Source: Chryseobacterium bernardetii (GTDB lineage: Bacteria > Bacteroidota > Bacteroidia > Flavobacteriales > Weeksellaceae). Taken from it: a DNA stretch of 64,000 nucleotides. The notes beneath the pieces were generated by a model, which had not been told where the DNA came from, searched no databases, and saw nothing but the letters and a program-made list of their open reading frames with translations. How positions within the stretch are numbered: the first letter of the stretch is position 1; every line of letters starts with the position of its first letter. This document shows positions 31,052-40,798 of this stretch, piece by piece. The translations under genes were made by a program, and so were the position numbers. The stretch spans positions 3,267,501 through 3,331,500 of the forward strand of contig NZ_CP033932.1 in NCBI RefSeq assembly GCF_003815975.1, written 5' to 3'.

Positions 31052-31123
31052 TTGATGGGGAATCTATTGCCCTTACATTAATTGTCTTAAACCAAAATCA
31101 CGACTATCTAAAACTAAACCATT

Positions 31124-33862
31124 ATGAAAAAACTTTTAAATCTTCTCAGTATTCATTCTATATGTTTGTTTTTCAGCTGTCTGGCGTATGGGCAGCTTAC
31201 TACTGTAAAAATTGATAAGAACACATCTTATCAGAAAATAAAAGGGTTCGGAGGATTTGTCTGCAGTCCTCAGTTTGCGTATAACCATATGTCTACCTCA
31301 GAAATTCAGGCGCTTTGGGGAGCTTCCAGTGAAGGTGGATATAATATTATGAGATTATATATTCCCGAGAATAGCAGCAACTGGAGTTCTGTACTGGCTA
31401 CAGCACAGCTTGCCAAATCTATGGGGCTTACCATTTTTGCTTCACCGTGGACAATGCCTGCGGCCTGGAAAACCAATAACCATGTCAATGCTGTTTACAC
31501 TGACGCCAATGGTGTACAGCAGGTAGGATATTTAAAGCCGGAAAATTACCAGGATTATGCGCTTTATCTTAACAGCTTTGTTACCTATCTTCAGAACAAC
31601 GGAGTTGATCTTGATTATATCTCCATTCAAAATGAACCGGATGAGATGGCCCAGTATCAGGGATGCATCTGGACTCCTGCACAGATCACTAATTTTATCA
31701 AAAATTACGGACAGCTTATCAATTGTAAAGTGATTGCCCCGGAAAGTGTGGGATTTACGGATAATTTTGCCAGTGCTTTGCTGGATCCTGCGGCAATGGC
31801 TAATTTTGAAGTGTATGGCGGGCATCAATATGGGCTTATGCAGTCTACCTACAAACAATTCCAGAATTACAACAAAGAAATCTGGCAGACAGAATATCTG
31901 ATTAACTGGAACTCTTCATCCACACAGCCGGCAAGAGATTTCAGCTGGAATACAGATGCATTTACCTTTGCCGGCAGCGTCAACAATGCATTATTGGGTA
32001 ATGTCAATGCATGGATCCATTATTCTGCCAAACGTTATTATGGCTTAATGGGTGACGGAACTTACGGAACTCCTGCGGGTGTAATGACGAAAAGAGGCTA
32101 TATTCTTTCACATTATGCGAAGTACACAACAGGAAAGACGAGAATAGAAGCAAAATGGGATGACAAAACCGGAGTCTTACAAGGTTCTTCCTATATTTCC
32201 CAGGATGGTAATCAGGTGGTTCTTATGGTCATTAATCCTTCTCAGAATACGTATAGCCTGAAGGTTGACCTGCCTTTCTACACGACTTCAGGAACAAAAG
32301 TATTGACCAATACACAATCCAATATGGTCCCCACACCTATTTCTTTGAGTACGGCAACATTCCGGCCTACTGCTGATATCAGCCCTTCCAGTGTCATGAC
32401 TTTTGTTTTCAATAAAAGTGGCGACAGGCCTGCTTCTCTGATGACAGGCGGGGATATTCATTATAATAAAATTGAGACACAAACGGCTACCAGTACATCT
32501 TTTGGAACAGGATTCAATATCAGCAATACAACGGTGACGTTCTCCAATCCAAGTCCTCTTATCAGTAATAATATGACTGCGGCTAACGGATATCTTCAGC
32601 TTAATGACCGGTACAATAAACTGATCCTGCATGTAAACAGCTATACAACAGCGGGACAAAGCTATTCGGACAATACGACTTTATATTACATCAACAGCCA
32701 GGGAGTAACGAAATCATATAATTACGGTAAGATTAATTTTCCGCAGGGAGGAAATTTTGATATTACCTTAGATATTTCAAGACAGGTTCTTACAGACGGT
32801 TGCAAAGGGATTTTAGGACTGAGAAATTCCAATTACAGCTCTGTGCTTACGATTAATCTGGGTGATGTTTATTTCAATGTAGGTAATGAAATTGCTTCTA
32901 AATTCGGAGGAACCTATTCCGCAAGCGACAGCTATCTGATGGATGCGCTGGAAAATGGCTACTACACTTCTGTAGACTTCAGAAATGCAGCAGGAGTTAC
33001 TTCCTCCAATAACTGGCAGCCTATGAGTGCTAACTCTAACAGCATTTATTATGTGAATTCAAACGTAAATTCATCTGCCAATAATGTGATTTCAGGTACA
33101 GCTTGTTCAAATCTTGTCCTTTCCGGTCAGGGTATGGATTTTCAGGTACCATTTAACTTTACAGCCAATACAGCTTCTTACAGCCGTACATTTAATGGCT
33201 ATGATGTGCTGATCCTGCCGTTCCAGGCGAATATACCGTCCGGGGTTACTGCTTATATGATGTCTCCGAATGCCAGTAATATCAGTTGTACCGCAATTAC
33301 AAACGGAATCATTCCTGCAAACACTCCGGTAATCATCAATGCAACAGGGAATATTACTTTCAATGGTTCAGGAAATGTTTCCACACCCAAAGCAATTACT
33401 GTTAACCAGATGAACGGAGTTTATCAGAGCATAAAAGTTCCGGCCAATGCTTATGTGCTGAAAACAGAAAACGGGGTAACAGGCTTCTATAAAGTAACAG
33501 CCGGAAGTGAACCTGCAATAGGATCTTTCAAAGCATATCTTACTGAGGAAAATACCTATTCTGCCAACGTTCTTCCTTTAAACTTCGGATCGTTAAGCAC
33601 CAGAAATATTTCTGCGGATACTAAAAAAGAGGGGGTAAAAATATATCCTAATCCGGTAAAAGCAGATCTTTTCATTGATTCTGATTTGTCAGAAGCAGCT
33701 GCCACCATTTTTGACGGAAGAGGAAGTGTCATCAGAGCCGGATTGAAAATAAATTCAGGAAAGAACCAGATTAATGTGGGAGATTTCCCGGTTGGTATTT
33801 ACTTTATTGAGGTTACTCAAAAAAATAATACAATATTGAAACAAAAATTTATCAAAGAGTAA
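31124..33862 (+). CDS. GH30 (subfamily 8-like) glucuronoxylanase with extra beta modules and T9SS tail
   Basis: This 912-residue secreted enzyme has a signal peptide (to AYGQL) and a GH30 barrel plus side beta domain (about 25-430). The acid/base is Glu171 in ISIQNEPDEMAQYQGC and the nucleophile Glu257 in EIWQTEYLINWN. The KRYYGLMGDG segment resembles the arginine-containing loop that binds GlcA side chains in GH30_8. Residues ~434-595 and ~596-830 form two further modules I cannot assign. The last 75 residues (from 838, VKIYPNPVKADLFI) are a type A T9SS sorting domain, so the enzyme is probably surface-attached or secreted. It would cut xylan beside GlcA decorations. Confidence 0.92.
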   Translation: MKKLLNLLSIHSICLFFSCLAYGQLTTVKIDKNTSYQKIKGFGGFVCSPQFAYNHMSTSEIQALWGASSEGGYNIMRLYIPENSSNWSSVLATAQLAKSMGLTIFASPWTMPAAWKTNNHVNAVYTDANGVQQVGYLKPENYQDYALYLNSFVTYLQNNGVDLDYISIQNEPDEMAQYQGCIWTPAQITNFIKNYGQLINCKVIAPESVGFTDNFASALLDPAAMANFEVYGGHQYGLMQSTYKQFQNYNKEIWQTEYLINWNSSSTQPARDFSWNTDAFTFAGSVNNALLGNVNAWIHYSAKRYYGLMGDGTYGTPAGVMTKRGYILSHYAKYTTGKTRIEAKWDDKTGVLQGSSYISQDGNQVVLMVINPSQNTYSLKVDLPFYTTSGTKVLTNTQSNMVPTPISLSTATFRPTADISPSSVMTFVFNKSGDRPASLMTGGDIHYNKIETQTATSTSFGTGFNISNTTVTFSNPSPLISNNMTAANGYLQLNDRYNKLILHVNSYTTAGQSYSDNTTLYYINSQGVTKSYNYGKINFPQGGNFDITLDISRQVLTDGCKGILGLRNSNYSSVLTINLGDVYFNVGNEIASKFGGTYSASDSYLMDALENGYYTSVDFRNAAGVTSSNNWQPMSANSNSIYYVNSNVNSSANNVISGTACSNLVLSGQGMDFQVPFNFTANTASYSRTFNGYDVLILPFQANIPSGVTAYMMSPNASNISCTAITNGIIPANTPVIINATGNITFNGSGNVSTPKAITVNQMNGVYQSIKVPANAYVLKTENGVTGFYKVTAGSEPAIGSFKAYLTEENTYSANVLPLNFGSLSTRNISADTKKEGVKIYPNPVKADLFIDSDLSEAAATIFDGRGSVIRAGLKINSGKNQINVGDFPVGIYFIEVTQKNNTILKQKFIKE

Positions 33863-33871
33863 ATTGAGTCC

Positions 33872-33907
33872 AAAGCCATCATGAGCATTGCTTATGGTGG
33901 CTTTATT
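33872..33907 (+). terminator. Terminator after GH30
   Basis: AAAGCCATCAT pairs with ATGGTGGCTTT (one G-U pair) around an 11-nt loop, followed by ATTT. It lies 10 bp after the GH30 stop codon. Confidence 0.7.
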
Positions 33908-33959
33908 TCTACAATTTCGTAGATGAAAACCAAAAGTAAGTAGGATTTATCACTAATTT

Positions 33960-34002
33960 AAGTGTATTATTTACATTTATTTAAAATAGAGCGTTATATT
34001 TG
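33960..34002 (+). promoter_or_regulatory. AraR-like operator plus promoter for GH3 (-GH51)
   Basis: The operator AAGTGTATTATTTACATTT (33960-33978) is an AAGTGT-N7-ACATTT inverted repeat. Sixteen bases later comes a TATATTTG box (33995-34002) fitting the Bacteroidetes TAnnTTTG -7 consensus. The right half-site overlaps the -33 region, as expected for a repressor. The same cassette precedes araB. Confidence 0.65.
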
Positions 34003-34261
34003 TTTTTTAGTCATTGCTGCTCAATGATGCCGGAAATTTGTATAAAATAAGAATGAAAACATAATTATCCGCGAAAATCTAAAATCAGTGGTTTGAAAAT
34101 GATTAATCACAAAATCAACAGCATTTTCCGGACTTTACCGACCCCTAATTCTTATAAAGAAATATGCGCAGTCATCTGTGAAAATCCGTGAAATCAGTGG
34201 TTAGAAAATCATTAATTACAGAATCCACAAAGTCTTAGTACTTTATTGAAACCATATACCT

Positions 34262-36895
34262 ATGAAAAGAATTGTATCAATCCTATGTGCAACCCTGGCA
34301 ACCCCTTTATTTTTTGCCCAGAGCCATTATAAATATCCATTCAGAAACCCGGACCTTTCGGTTAATGAAAGAATTGAGAACCTTCTTTCTTTACTGACAA
34401 CAGAAGAAAAGATAGGAATGATGATGGATAACTCCAAGGCAGTTCCCCGTTTGGAAATTCCAGCCTACGGATGGTGGAATGAAGCACTTCACGGGGTGGC
34501 ACGAGCAGGTACAGCTACTGTTTTTCCCCAGGCAATCGGGATGGCAGCAACATGGGATGTTCCGGAACATTTTAGAACTTTTGAAATGATCTCTGATGAA
34601 GCACGGGCAAAATACAACAGATCTTTTGATGAGGCCCAAAAAACAGGACGGTACGAAGGATTAACCTTCTGGACCCCTAATATCAATATTTTCCGTGACC
34701 CAAGATGGGGAAGAGGCCAGGAAACCTATGGTGAAGACCCTTATCTGACCTCTGTTCTGGGCGTTGCAGCAGTAAAAGGTTTACAGGGAAACGACCCGAA
34801 ATATTTTAAAACCCATGCCTGTGCCAAACATTTTGCGGTACACAGCGGACCGGAATGGAACCGTCATTCCTATAACGCAGAAATTTCTAAAAGAGATCTG
34901 TATGAGACGTATCTTCCCGCTTTCAAAGCATTGGTTCAGGAAGGAAATGTAAGAGAAGTAATGTGCGCCTACAATGCTTTTGACGGGCAGCCATGTTGTG
35001 CAAACAATACCTTACTTACTGAAATCCTCCGTGGAAAATGGAAGTATGACGGAATGGTGGTCTCAGACTGCTGGGCACTGGCCGATTTCTTTCAGAAAAA
35101 ATACCACGGCACCCATCCTGACGAAAAAACAACCGCAGCAGATGCCCTGAAACATTCTACCGATCTGGAATGCGGAGATACCTATAACAATCTGAATAAA
35201 TCTCTGGCAAGCGGACTGATTACCGAAAAAGATATCGATGCATCAATGCGCAGAATCCTGAAAGGCTGGTTTGAGCTGGGAATGCTTGATCCGAAATCTT
35301 CCGTTCACTGGAATACCATTCCGTATTCTGTAGTCGATTCTGAAGAACATAAAAAGCAGGCACTGAAAATGGCACAAAAATCAATCGTGCTGATGAAAAA
35401 CGAAAAGAATATTCTGCCTCTCAGCAGGAGTATTAAAAAAATTGCCGTTGTAGGTCCGAATGCTGATGACGGACTGATGCAGCTGGGAAACTATAACGGA
35501 ACTCCTTCTTCCATTGTAACGATTTTAGACGGAATCAAAACCAAATTCCCGAATGCTGAAATTATCTACGAAAAAGGAAGTGAAGTAACAGATCCTTCGT
35601 CCAGAATGTCACTCTATCAGAATTTCATCAGTCAGAAAAACGGCGCGAAAGGAATGAAAGTAGAGTTCTTCAATAATAATGAATTCAAGGGGCAGCCGGC
35701 CAATACTTCCGTAAATTCAACGGCCATCAGCTACAACAGCTTTGGAGGAACCCAGCTTGCTCCCAATGTAGGAAGAGAAAATACCTCAGCGATCATTTCA
35801 GGGATTTTTAAAAGTACCTATACAGGGGAGGTTGTGTTTTCTGCTTCCACTTCTGATATCTATACACTTTTCGTGAACGGAAAAGAAATCGCAACAAGAA
35901 AAGGACCTGATGCAAGACATCCTTCAGAGTTTCCTGTAAAAATGGAAAAAGGAAAAGAATACCAGATAGAACTGCGTCATACACAAAAAGGAAAATATGT
36001 AAGCATCAGCTTTGAAGTCTACAGAAAAGACCCTGTTAATTTTGCTTCGGTGAGGGAAAAGGTGAAAAATGCAGACGTCATTGTCTTTGCAGGCGGACTT
36101 TCTCCAAGTCTGGAAGGTGAAGAGATGATGGTGAATGCAGAAGGCTTCAAAGGTGGTGACAAAACTTCGATTGCCCTTCCTAAAGTACAGCGGGACCTGT
36201 TGGCGGAGCTTAGAAAAACCGGCAAACCTGTTGTTTTTGTTCTTTGTACCGGAAGTGCTCTGGGATTGGAACAGGATGAGAAAAATTATGATGCCCTGTT
36301 GAACGCCTGGTATGGCGGACAATCAGGAGGAACTGCAGTGGCAGATGTTTTGGCAGGAGATTATAACCCTTCCGGAAAATTACCCATTACCTTTTACAAA
36401 AACCTTGAGCAGCTGGACAACGCTCTTTCAAAGACAAGTAAACACGAAGGATTTGAAAATTATGATATGCAGGGGAGAACGTACCGTTATATGACGGAAA
36501 AGCCTCTTTATCCATTCGGGCATGGACTGAGCTATTCCAAATTTGTTTACGGAGATTCAAAACTGAGCAAAAATACGATCAATACCAGCGAAAATGTGAC
36601 GATCACCATTCCGGTAACCAATGTTTCAGAAAGGGATGGCGAAGAAGTCGTTCAGGTCTACATCAAAAGAAATAATGATGTCCAGGCACCGGTAAAAACG
36701 TTAAGGGCTTTTGAAAGAACTCCGATTAAATCCAAAGAAACAAAAAATATTCAACTGATCCTCTCCAAAAACTCATTTGCGTTCTACGATGAAAAAGCAG
36801 ATGATCTGGTTGCAAAACCCGGCGATTATACCATTTTTTATGGCGGAACTTCTGATGATACGGGGTTAAAAAGTATTCCATTAACAGTAAAATAA
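34262..36895 (+). CDS. GH3 beta-xylosidase with inserted PA14 domain
   Basis: The 877-residue secreted protein (signal peptide to LFFAQ) has the plant/fungal-xylosidase-like GH3 pattern: PRLEIPAYGWWNEALHGVAR, FWTPNINIFRDPRWGRGQETYGEDPYL and KHFAVHSGPEWNRH. The nucleophile is Asp269 in GMVVSDCWALADF. A PA14 carbohydrate-binding domain (about 464-590) interrupts the C-terminal alpha/beta sandwich, and an Fn3-like domain ends the protein. GH3 members of this type hydrolyse xylo-oligosaccharides and sometimes arabinosides. It is preceded by an arabinose-type operator and probably co-transcribed with the GH51 gene 52 bp downstream. Confidence 0.93.
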   Translation: MKRIVSILCATLATPLFFAQSHYKYPFRNPDLSVNERIENLLSLLTTEEKIGMMMDNSKAVPRLEIPAYGWWNEALHGVARAGTATVFPQAIGMAATWDVPEHFRTFEMISDEARAKYNRSFDEAQKTGRYEGLTFWTPNINIFRDPRWGRGQETYGEDPYLTSVLGVAAVKGLQGNDPKYFKTHACAKHFAVHSGPEWNRHSYNAEISKRDLYETYLPAFKALVQEGNVREVMCAYNAFDGQPCCANNTLLTEILRGKWKYDGMVVSDCWALADFFQKKYHGTHPDEKTTAADALKHSTDLECGDTYNNLNKSLASGLITEKDIDASMRRILKGWFELGMLDPKSSVHWNTIPYSVVDSEEHKKQALKMAQKSIVLMKNEKNILPLSRSIKKIAVVGPNADDGLMQLGNYNGTPSSIVTILDGIKTKFPNAEIIYEKGSEVTDPSSRMSLYQNFISQKNGAKGMKVEFFNNNEFKGQPANTSVNSTAISYNSFGGTQLAPNVGRENTSAIISGIFKSTYTGEVVFSASTSDIYTLFVNGKEIATRKGPDARHPSEFPVKMEKGKEYQIELRHTQKGKYVSISFEVYRKDPVNFASVREKVKNADVIVFAGGLSPSLEGEEMMVNAEGFKGGDKTSIALPKVQRDLLAELRKTGKPVVFVLCTGSALGLEQDEKNYDALLNAWYGGQSGGTAVADVLAGDYNPSGKLPITFYKNLEQLDNALSKTSKHEGFENYDMQGRTYRYMTEKPLYPFGHGLSYSKFVYGDSKLSKNTINTSENVTITIPVTNVSERDGEEVVQVYIKRNNDVQAPVKTLRAFERTPIKSKETKNIQLILSKNSFAFYDEKADDLVAKPGDYTIFYGGTSDDTGLKSIPLTVK

Positions 36896-36947
36896 AAATT
36901 GATTCAGGATAAATTGAGACATGCTTTAGTTTTCAAAATAACGATCT

Positions 36948-38936
36948 ATGACAACCAAAAATAAAATATTTTCCATCGCGATTTCCCTCAGTGCTGCTTT
37001 TTTTTCGGCTCAGAATAATACGGTCCGTACCTTTAACCTGGATCTGAAAGAAACCTCTACACCTATTAAAATACAGCCCACCATGTACGGGATTTTTTTT
37101 GAAGACATCAATTTTGCAGCAGATGGCGGATTGTATGCTGAACTGATTAAAAACCGCAGTTTTGAATTTGACGAACCATTTACAGGATGGAAACAGCAAA
37201 ACACAAAAACACTTTCTCCTAACCTGGATTCCGGGTTTCTGACCATTTATTCTGACCCTGCCAAAACCAATAAAAATTACGCAAGAATTACCGTTCTGAA
37301 CGATAAAAATTATATTCTTGAGAATGAAGGATTCAGGGGAATAGGCCTTCATCAGGGAGAACAATATGATTTCAGTTTTGATCTCGAGAATGTTTCAGGA
37401 AATATTGCTGCGGTAAATGCAAGTCTTGTTGATGAAAATGGGAAGGAAATTTCTTCAGTTTCCACACTTATAAAAAGAAACGGATGGCAGAAGTATACAG
37501 CAGTTTTCAAAGCACCGAAAACTGTAGAAAAAGCAAAACTGCGAATTACATTTACCGGAAACGGCATTGTGAATATGGATATGATCTCACTTTTCCCACA
37601 AGACACCTGGAAAGGCAGAAAAGGAGGTTTGCGAAAAGACCTAGTTCAGAAATTATATGATCTGCAGCCCGGATTTTTGAGATTTCCGGGAGGTTGTATC
37701 GTAGAAGGAAGAACCTTGGCAGAACGCTATCAGTGGAAAAAAACAATAGGAAATATAGCAGACCGTGAATACCTTATCAATAAATGGAGTACAGGATTTC
37801 CGCACAGGCTTACACCGGATTACGGACAGTCTTTCGGGCTGGGATTTTATGAATATTTCCAGCTTTCCGAAGACCTGGGTGCAGAACCTGTTCCTATTCT
37901 GAGCTGCGGAATGGCATGCCAGTTCAATACCGCAGAACTGGTGAAAATGGAAGACCTTGATCCCTACGTTCAGGATGCCCTTGACCTGATTGAATTTGCT
38001 AACGGAGATTCCGGAACAAAAAGGGGAAGAATCCGTACTGAAATGGGACATCCAAAGCCTTTTAATCTAAAATTTATCGGAGTTGGAAATGAGCAGTGGG
38101 GAGCAGATTATATCGAACGCTATAAAGTATTTGAAAAAGCCATTCATGCAAAATATCCTGACGTTAAGATCATCTCCGGAAGCGGACCGTCACCTGACGG
38201 CGAATTTTTCGAGTATGGATGGAAAGAATTGAAGCAGCTCAATGCACAGATTGTAGATGAACATTATTACAACTCTCCTGAATGGTTCATGAAAAATGCC
38301 GGAAGGTATGACGAATATGACCGTTCCGGACCAAAAGTTTTTGCCGGAGAATATGCAGCCCAATCTGTAGGTGTGCTAAAACCTGATAATAAAAACAACT
38401 GGCTGACGGCCCTTTCAGAAGCCGCTTTTATGACCGGTCTTGAAAGAAATGCAGATGTGGTTTATATGACTTCCTACGCACCGCTTTTTGCCCATGCTGA
38501 TGGCTGGCAGTGGACGCCTGACCTTATCTGGTTCAATAATCTGAAATCTTATGCAACCCCGAATTATTATGTTCAGAAATTATTCTCCAACAATAAAGGA
38601 ACGGATGTACTGAAAATAGAGAGAAACGGAAAAGCGGTATCCGGGCAGGAAAAATTATACGCTACAGCAGTTAAAGATGTCAAAACTCATGAGATTATTA
38701 TTAAAATAGTCAATACTGATACTCAGGCTAAAACAGTAAATATCAAACCAGGAACTCTGAAGACAGGTAAAAATATAACCAAAATCCTTCTGTCTGCACC
38801 ACAACTTTCCAGTGAAAATAATTTCGATGCTGAACCCATAAAACCTAAAGAAGAGATTTTTGAAGCCAAAAATGGTGAAATTTCAACGAAAATTCCTGCC
38901 AATTCTTTAGTTGTTTTAAAGCTAAAAACAGATTAA
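36948..38936 (+). CDS. GH51 alpha-L-arabinofuranosidase
   Basis: The 662-residue secreted enzyme (signal peptide to FFSAQ) has the GH51 opening MYGIFFEDINFAADGGLYAELIKNRSFE. An inserted beta-sandwich (about 75-205, CBM4-like) follows, then the catalytic barrel: acid/base Glu382 in GVGNEQWGADY and nucleophile Glu468 in VFAGEYAAQ. The C-terminal beta domain ends SLVVLKLKTD. It removes terminal L-arabinofuranose from arabinoxylan or arabinan fragments. The gene follows GH3 closely and lies just upstream of the arabinose catabolic operon that would use its product. Confidence 0.94.
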   Translation: MTTKNKIFSIAISLSAAFFSAQNNTVRTFNLDLKETSTPIKIQPTMYGIFFEDINFAADGGLYAELIKNRSFEFDEPFTGWKQQNTKTLSPNLDSGFLTIYSDPAKTNKNYARITVLNDKNYILENEGFRGIGLHQGEQYDFSFDLENVSGNIAAVNASLVDENGKEISSVSTLIKRNGWQKYTAVFKAPKTVEKAKLRITFTGNGIVNMDMISLFPQDTWKGRKGGLRKDLVQKLYDLQPGFLRFPGGCIVEGRTLAERYQWKKTIGNIADREYLINKWSTGFPHRLTPDYGQSFGLGFYEYFQLSEDLGAEPVPILSCGMACQFNTAELVKMEDLDPYVQDALDLIEFANGDSGTKRGRIRTEMGHPKPFNLKFIGVGNEQWGADYIERYKVFEKAIHAKYPDVKIISGSGPSPDGEFFEYGWKELKQLNAQIVDEHYYNSPEWFMKNAGRYDEYDRSGPKVFAGEYAAQSVGVLKPDNKNNWLTALSEAAFMTGLERNADVVYMTSYAPLFAHADGWQWTPDLIWFNNLKSYATPNYYVQKLFSNNKGTDVLKIERNGKAVSGQEKLYATAVKDVKTHEIIIKIVNTDTQAKTVNIKPGTLKTGKNITKILLSAPQLSSENNFDAEPIKPKEEIFEAKNGEISTKIPANSLVVLKLKTD

Positions 38937-38966
38937 TTAACTGTAAAATAGATGTTTACAAAAAAT

Positions 38967-39009
38967 AAGTGTGTTTTTTACATTTATTTAAAATAGAATC
39001 TTATATTTG
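38967..39009 (+). promoter_or_regulatory. AraR-like operator plus promoter for araBDA operon
   Basis: The operator AAGTGTGTTTTTTACATTT (38967-38985) is followed after exactly 16 nt by TATATTTG (39002-39009). The cassette is nearly identical to the one before GH3, including ATTTAAAATAGA in the spacer. The araB start is 56 bp downstream of the -7 box, giving a leader of about 50 nt. Confidence 0.7.
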
Positions 39010-39064
39010 TTTTTATCTCATCAGGAGAATTTAAAATCTCAATAATCAAAAACGTTTCACCACC

Positions 39065-40765
39065 ATGAAAAAATATGTTATCGGGCTGGACTACGGTACA
39101 GATTCCGTACGGGCCGTCCTTATTGACACTGAAAACGGTTCTGAAATAACTTCTTCAGTCAGCTACTACCAGAGATGGAAGGAAGGTAAATTTTGTAATC
39201 CCTCAACCAACAGTTTCAGACAGCATCCTTCAGATCATATTGAAGGTCTGGAGAAAACCATTTCAGAAGTTGTAAGAGAAAGTGGGATACCAGCAGAGCA
39301 GATCGTTAGTATCTGCATTGATACTACAGGCTCTTCACCGTTACCAGTAACCAATGATGGAACAGCCTTGGCACTGGTTCCGGGATTTGAAGAAAACCCC
39401 AATGCCATGATGGTTTTATGGAAAGACCATACCGCCATTCGTGAAGCCGAAGAAATCAATACCCTTGCAAGAACCTGGGGTGGTGAAGATTATACAAAAT
39501 ATGAAGGTGGTATTTATTCTTCAGAATGGTTCTGGGCCAAAATACTGCACATCAGCAGAGCCGATGCAGAAGTAAAAAATGCTGCTTATAGCTGGATGGA
39601 ACACTGTGATTATCTGACTTTCCTTTTATCAGATCATAAAGACCTGGCAACCTTTAAAAGAAGCCGTTGCGCTGCCGGACACAAAGCCATGTGGCATGAG
39701 TCATGGGGCGGTTTGCCTTCCGAAGAATTCCTCAACAGGCTAGATCCTTCTCTGGGAACGCTCAGAGGAAGATTATACAGGGAAACATATACTTCAGATG
39801 AAGTTGCCGGCTACCTGAATGAAGTATGGGCCGCAAAAACAGGTCTTACCACCCAAACCATTATTACTGTAGGAACTTTTGATGCCCATTCAGGAGCTGT
39901 AGGAGCCAGGGTGGAAGACAATACCCTGATCAGGATCATGGGAACTTCTACCTGCGATATTATGGTAGCCTCACAAGAAGCTATCGGGAATACAACGGTA
40001 AAAGGAATCTGCGGACAGGTTGATGGTTCCGTAATTCCCGGATTGATAGGACTTGAAGCAGGGCAGTCTGCCTTTGGAGATGTGCTGGCATGGTATAAAG
40101 ATATTCTGATGTGGCCGGTTCATCAGGTGATGATGCATTCCGAAAGTATTTCAGAGGAGCAGAAAATAAAGCTCGCTGAAGAGATGGAGGACGGACTTAT
40201 CAGAAAATTGACCCTTGAAGCAGAAAAAATTTCTCTTTCAGATACCGTTCCGGTTGCATTGGACTGGGTAAACGGAAGAAGAACACCGGATGCAGACCAG
40301 GAACTTAAGGCAGCCATCAGTCAGCTTTCTCTGGGAACAAAAGCTCCCCATATTTTCAAAGCTTTGGTGAATGCCATTTGTTTCGGAGCTAAAAAGATCG
40401 TAGACCGTTTTGAAGAGGAAGGTGTGAAAATCAATAAAGTGATCGGAATCGGGGGAGTCGCAAGGAAATCACCATTTATCATGCAGACCCTCGCTAATGT
40501 TCTGGATATGCCGATTGTTGTTGCCGCTTCAGACCAGACTCCTGCTTTGGGAGCTGCTGTTTATGCGGCCGTGTCAGCAGGAATTTATCCTACCGTTCAG
40601 GAAGCAAGCATGAAAATGGGCTCCGCATTTGAAGCGGAATACCAGCCGAAAGCGGAAGAAGTACAGCACTACAGAGAATTAATGCAGCAATACCAGAAGC
40701 TCGCTGATTTTGTAGAATACAATACCAAACTGAAAAACAACAGGAAAGAACTTCAGAACTCCTGA
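39065..40765 (+). CDS. araB: L-ribulokinase (FGGY family)
   Basis: The 566-residue cytosolic kinase phosphorylates L-ribulose to L-ribulose-5-phosphate. It has the FGGY phosphate-binding start GLDYGTDSVRAVLID, the CIDTTGSSPLPV and WKDHTA motifs typical of AraB, TVGTFDAHSGAVG, and IGIGGVARKSPFIMQTLAN near the C-terminus. It is the first gene of araB-araD-araA and directly follows an AraR-like operator-promoter cassette. Confidence 0.96.
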   Translation: MKKYVIGLDYGTDSVRAVLIDTENGSEITSSVSYYQRWKEGKFCNPSTNSFRQHPSDHIEGLEKTISEVVRESGIPAEQIVSICIDTTGSSPLPVTNDGTALALVPGFEENPNAMMVLWKDHTAIREAEEINTLARTWGGEDYTKYEGGIYSSEWFWAKILHISRADAEVKNAAYSWMEHCDYLTFLLSDHKDLATFKRSRCAAGHKAMWHESWGGLPSEEFLNRLDPSLGTLRGRLYRETYTSDEVAGYLNEVWAAKTGLTTQTIITVGTFDAHSGAVGARVEDNTLIRIMGTSTCDIMVASQEAIGNTTVKGICGQVDGSVIPGLIGLEAGQSAFGDVLAWYKDILMWPVHQVMMHSESISEEQKIKLAEEMEDGLIRKLTLEAEKISLSDTVPVALDWVNGRRTPDADQELKAAISQLSLGTKAPHIFKALVNAICFGAKKIVDRFEEEGVKINKVIGIGGVARKSPFIMQTLANVLDMPIVVAASDQTPALGAAVYAAVSAGIYPTVQEASMKMGSAFEAEYQPKAEEVQHYRELMQQYQKLADFVEYNTKLKNNRKELQNS

Positions 40766-40798
40766 TTTTCCATTTTAACCTTTTGAATGATACTCAAA

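Larger units (their letters stand above)
33863..34261. other. 399-bp intergenic region between GH30 and GH3: terminator, operator-promoter and direct repeat
   Basis: No gene is seen. It holds the GH30 terminator (33872), an AraR-like operator with a -7 box (33960-34002) and an imperfect ~50-bp direct repeat (34071-34120 and 34178-34229, sharing AAATCAGTGGTT and AAAATGATTAAT-like blocks). The repeat resembles the GTGAAAATCCGTGAAATC-type intergenic remnants common in flavobacteria. The GH3 mRNA leader would be about 250 nt. Confidence 0.6.

Noticed and set aside
34071..34229. Imperfect ~50-bp direct repeat, considered as a CRISPR or operator pair
   Set aside because: Only two degenerate copies with no regular spacer; it resembles common flavobacterial intergenic repeat remnants.
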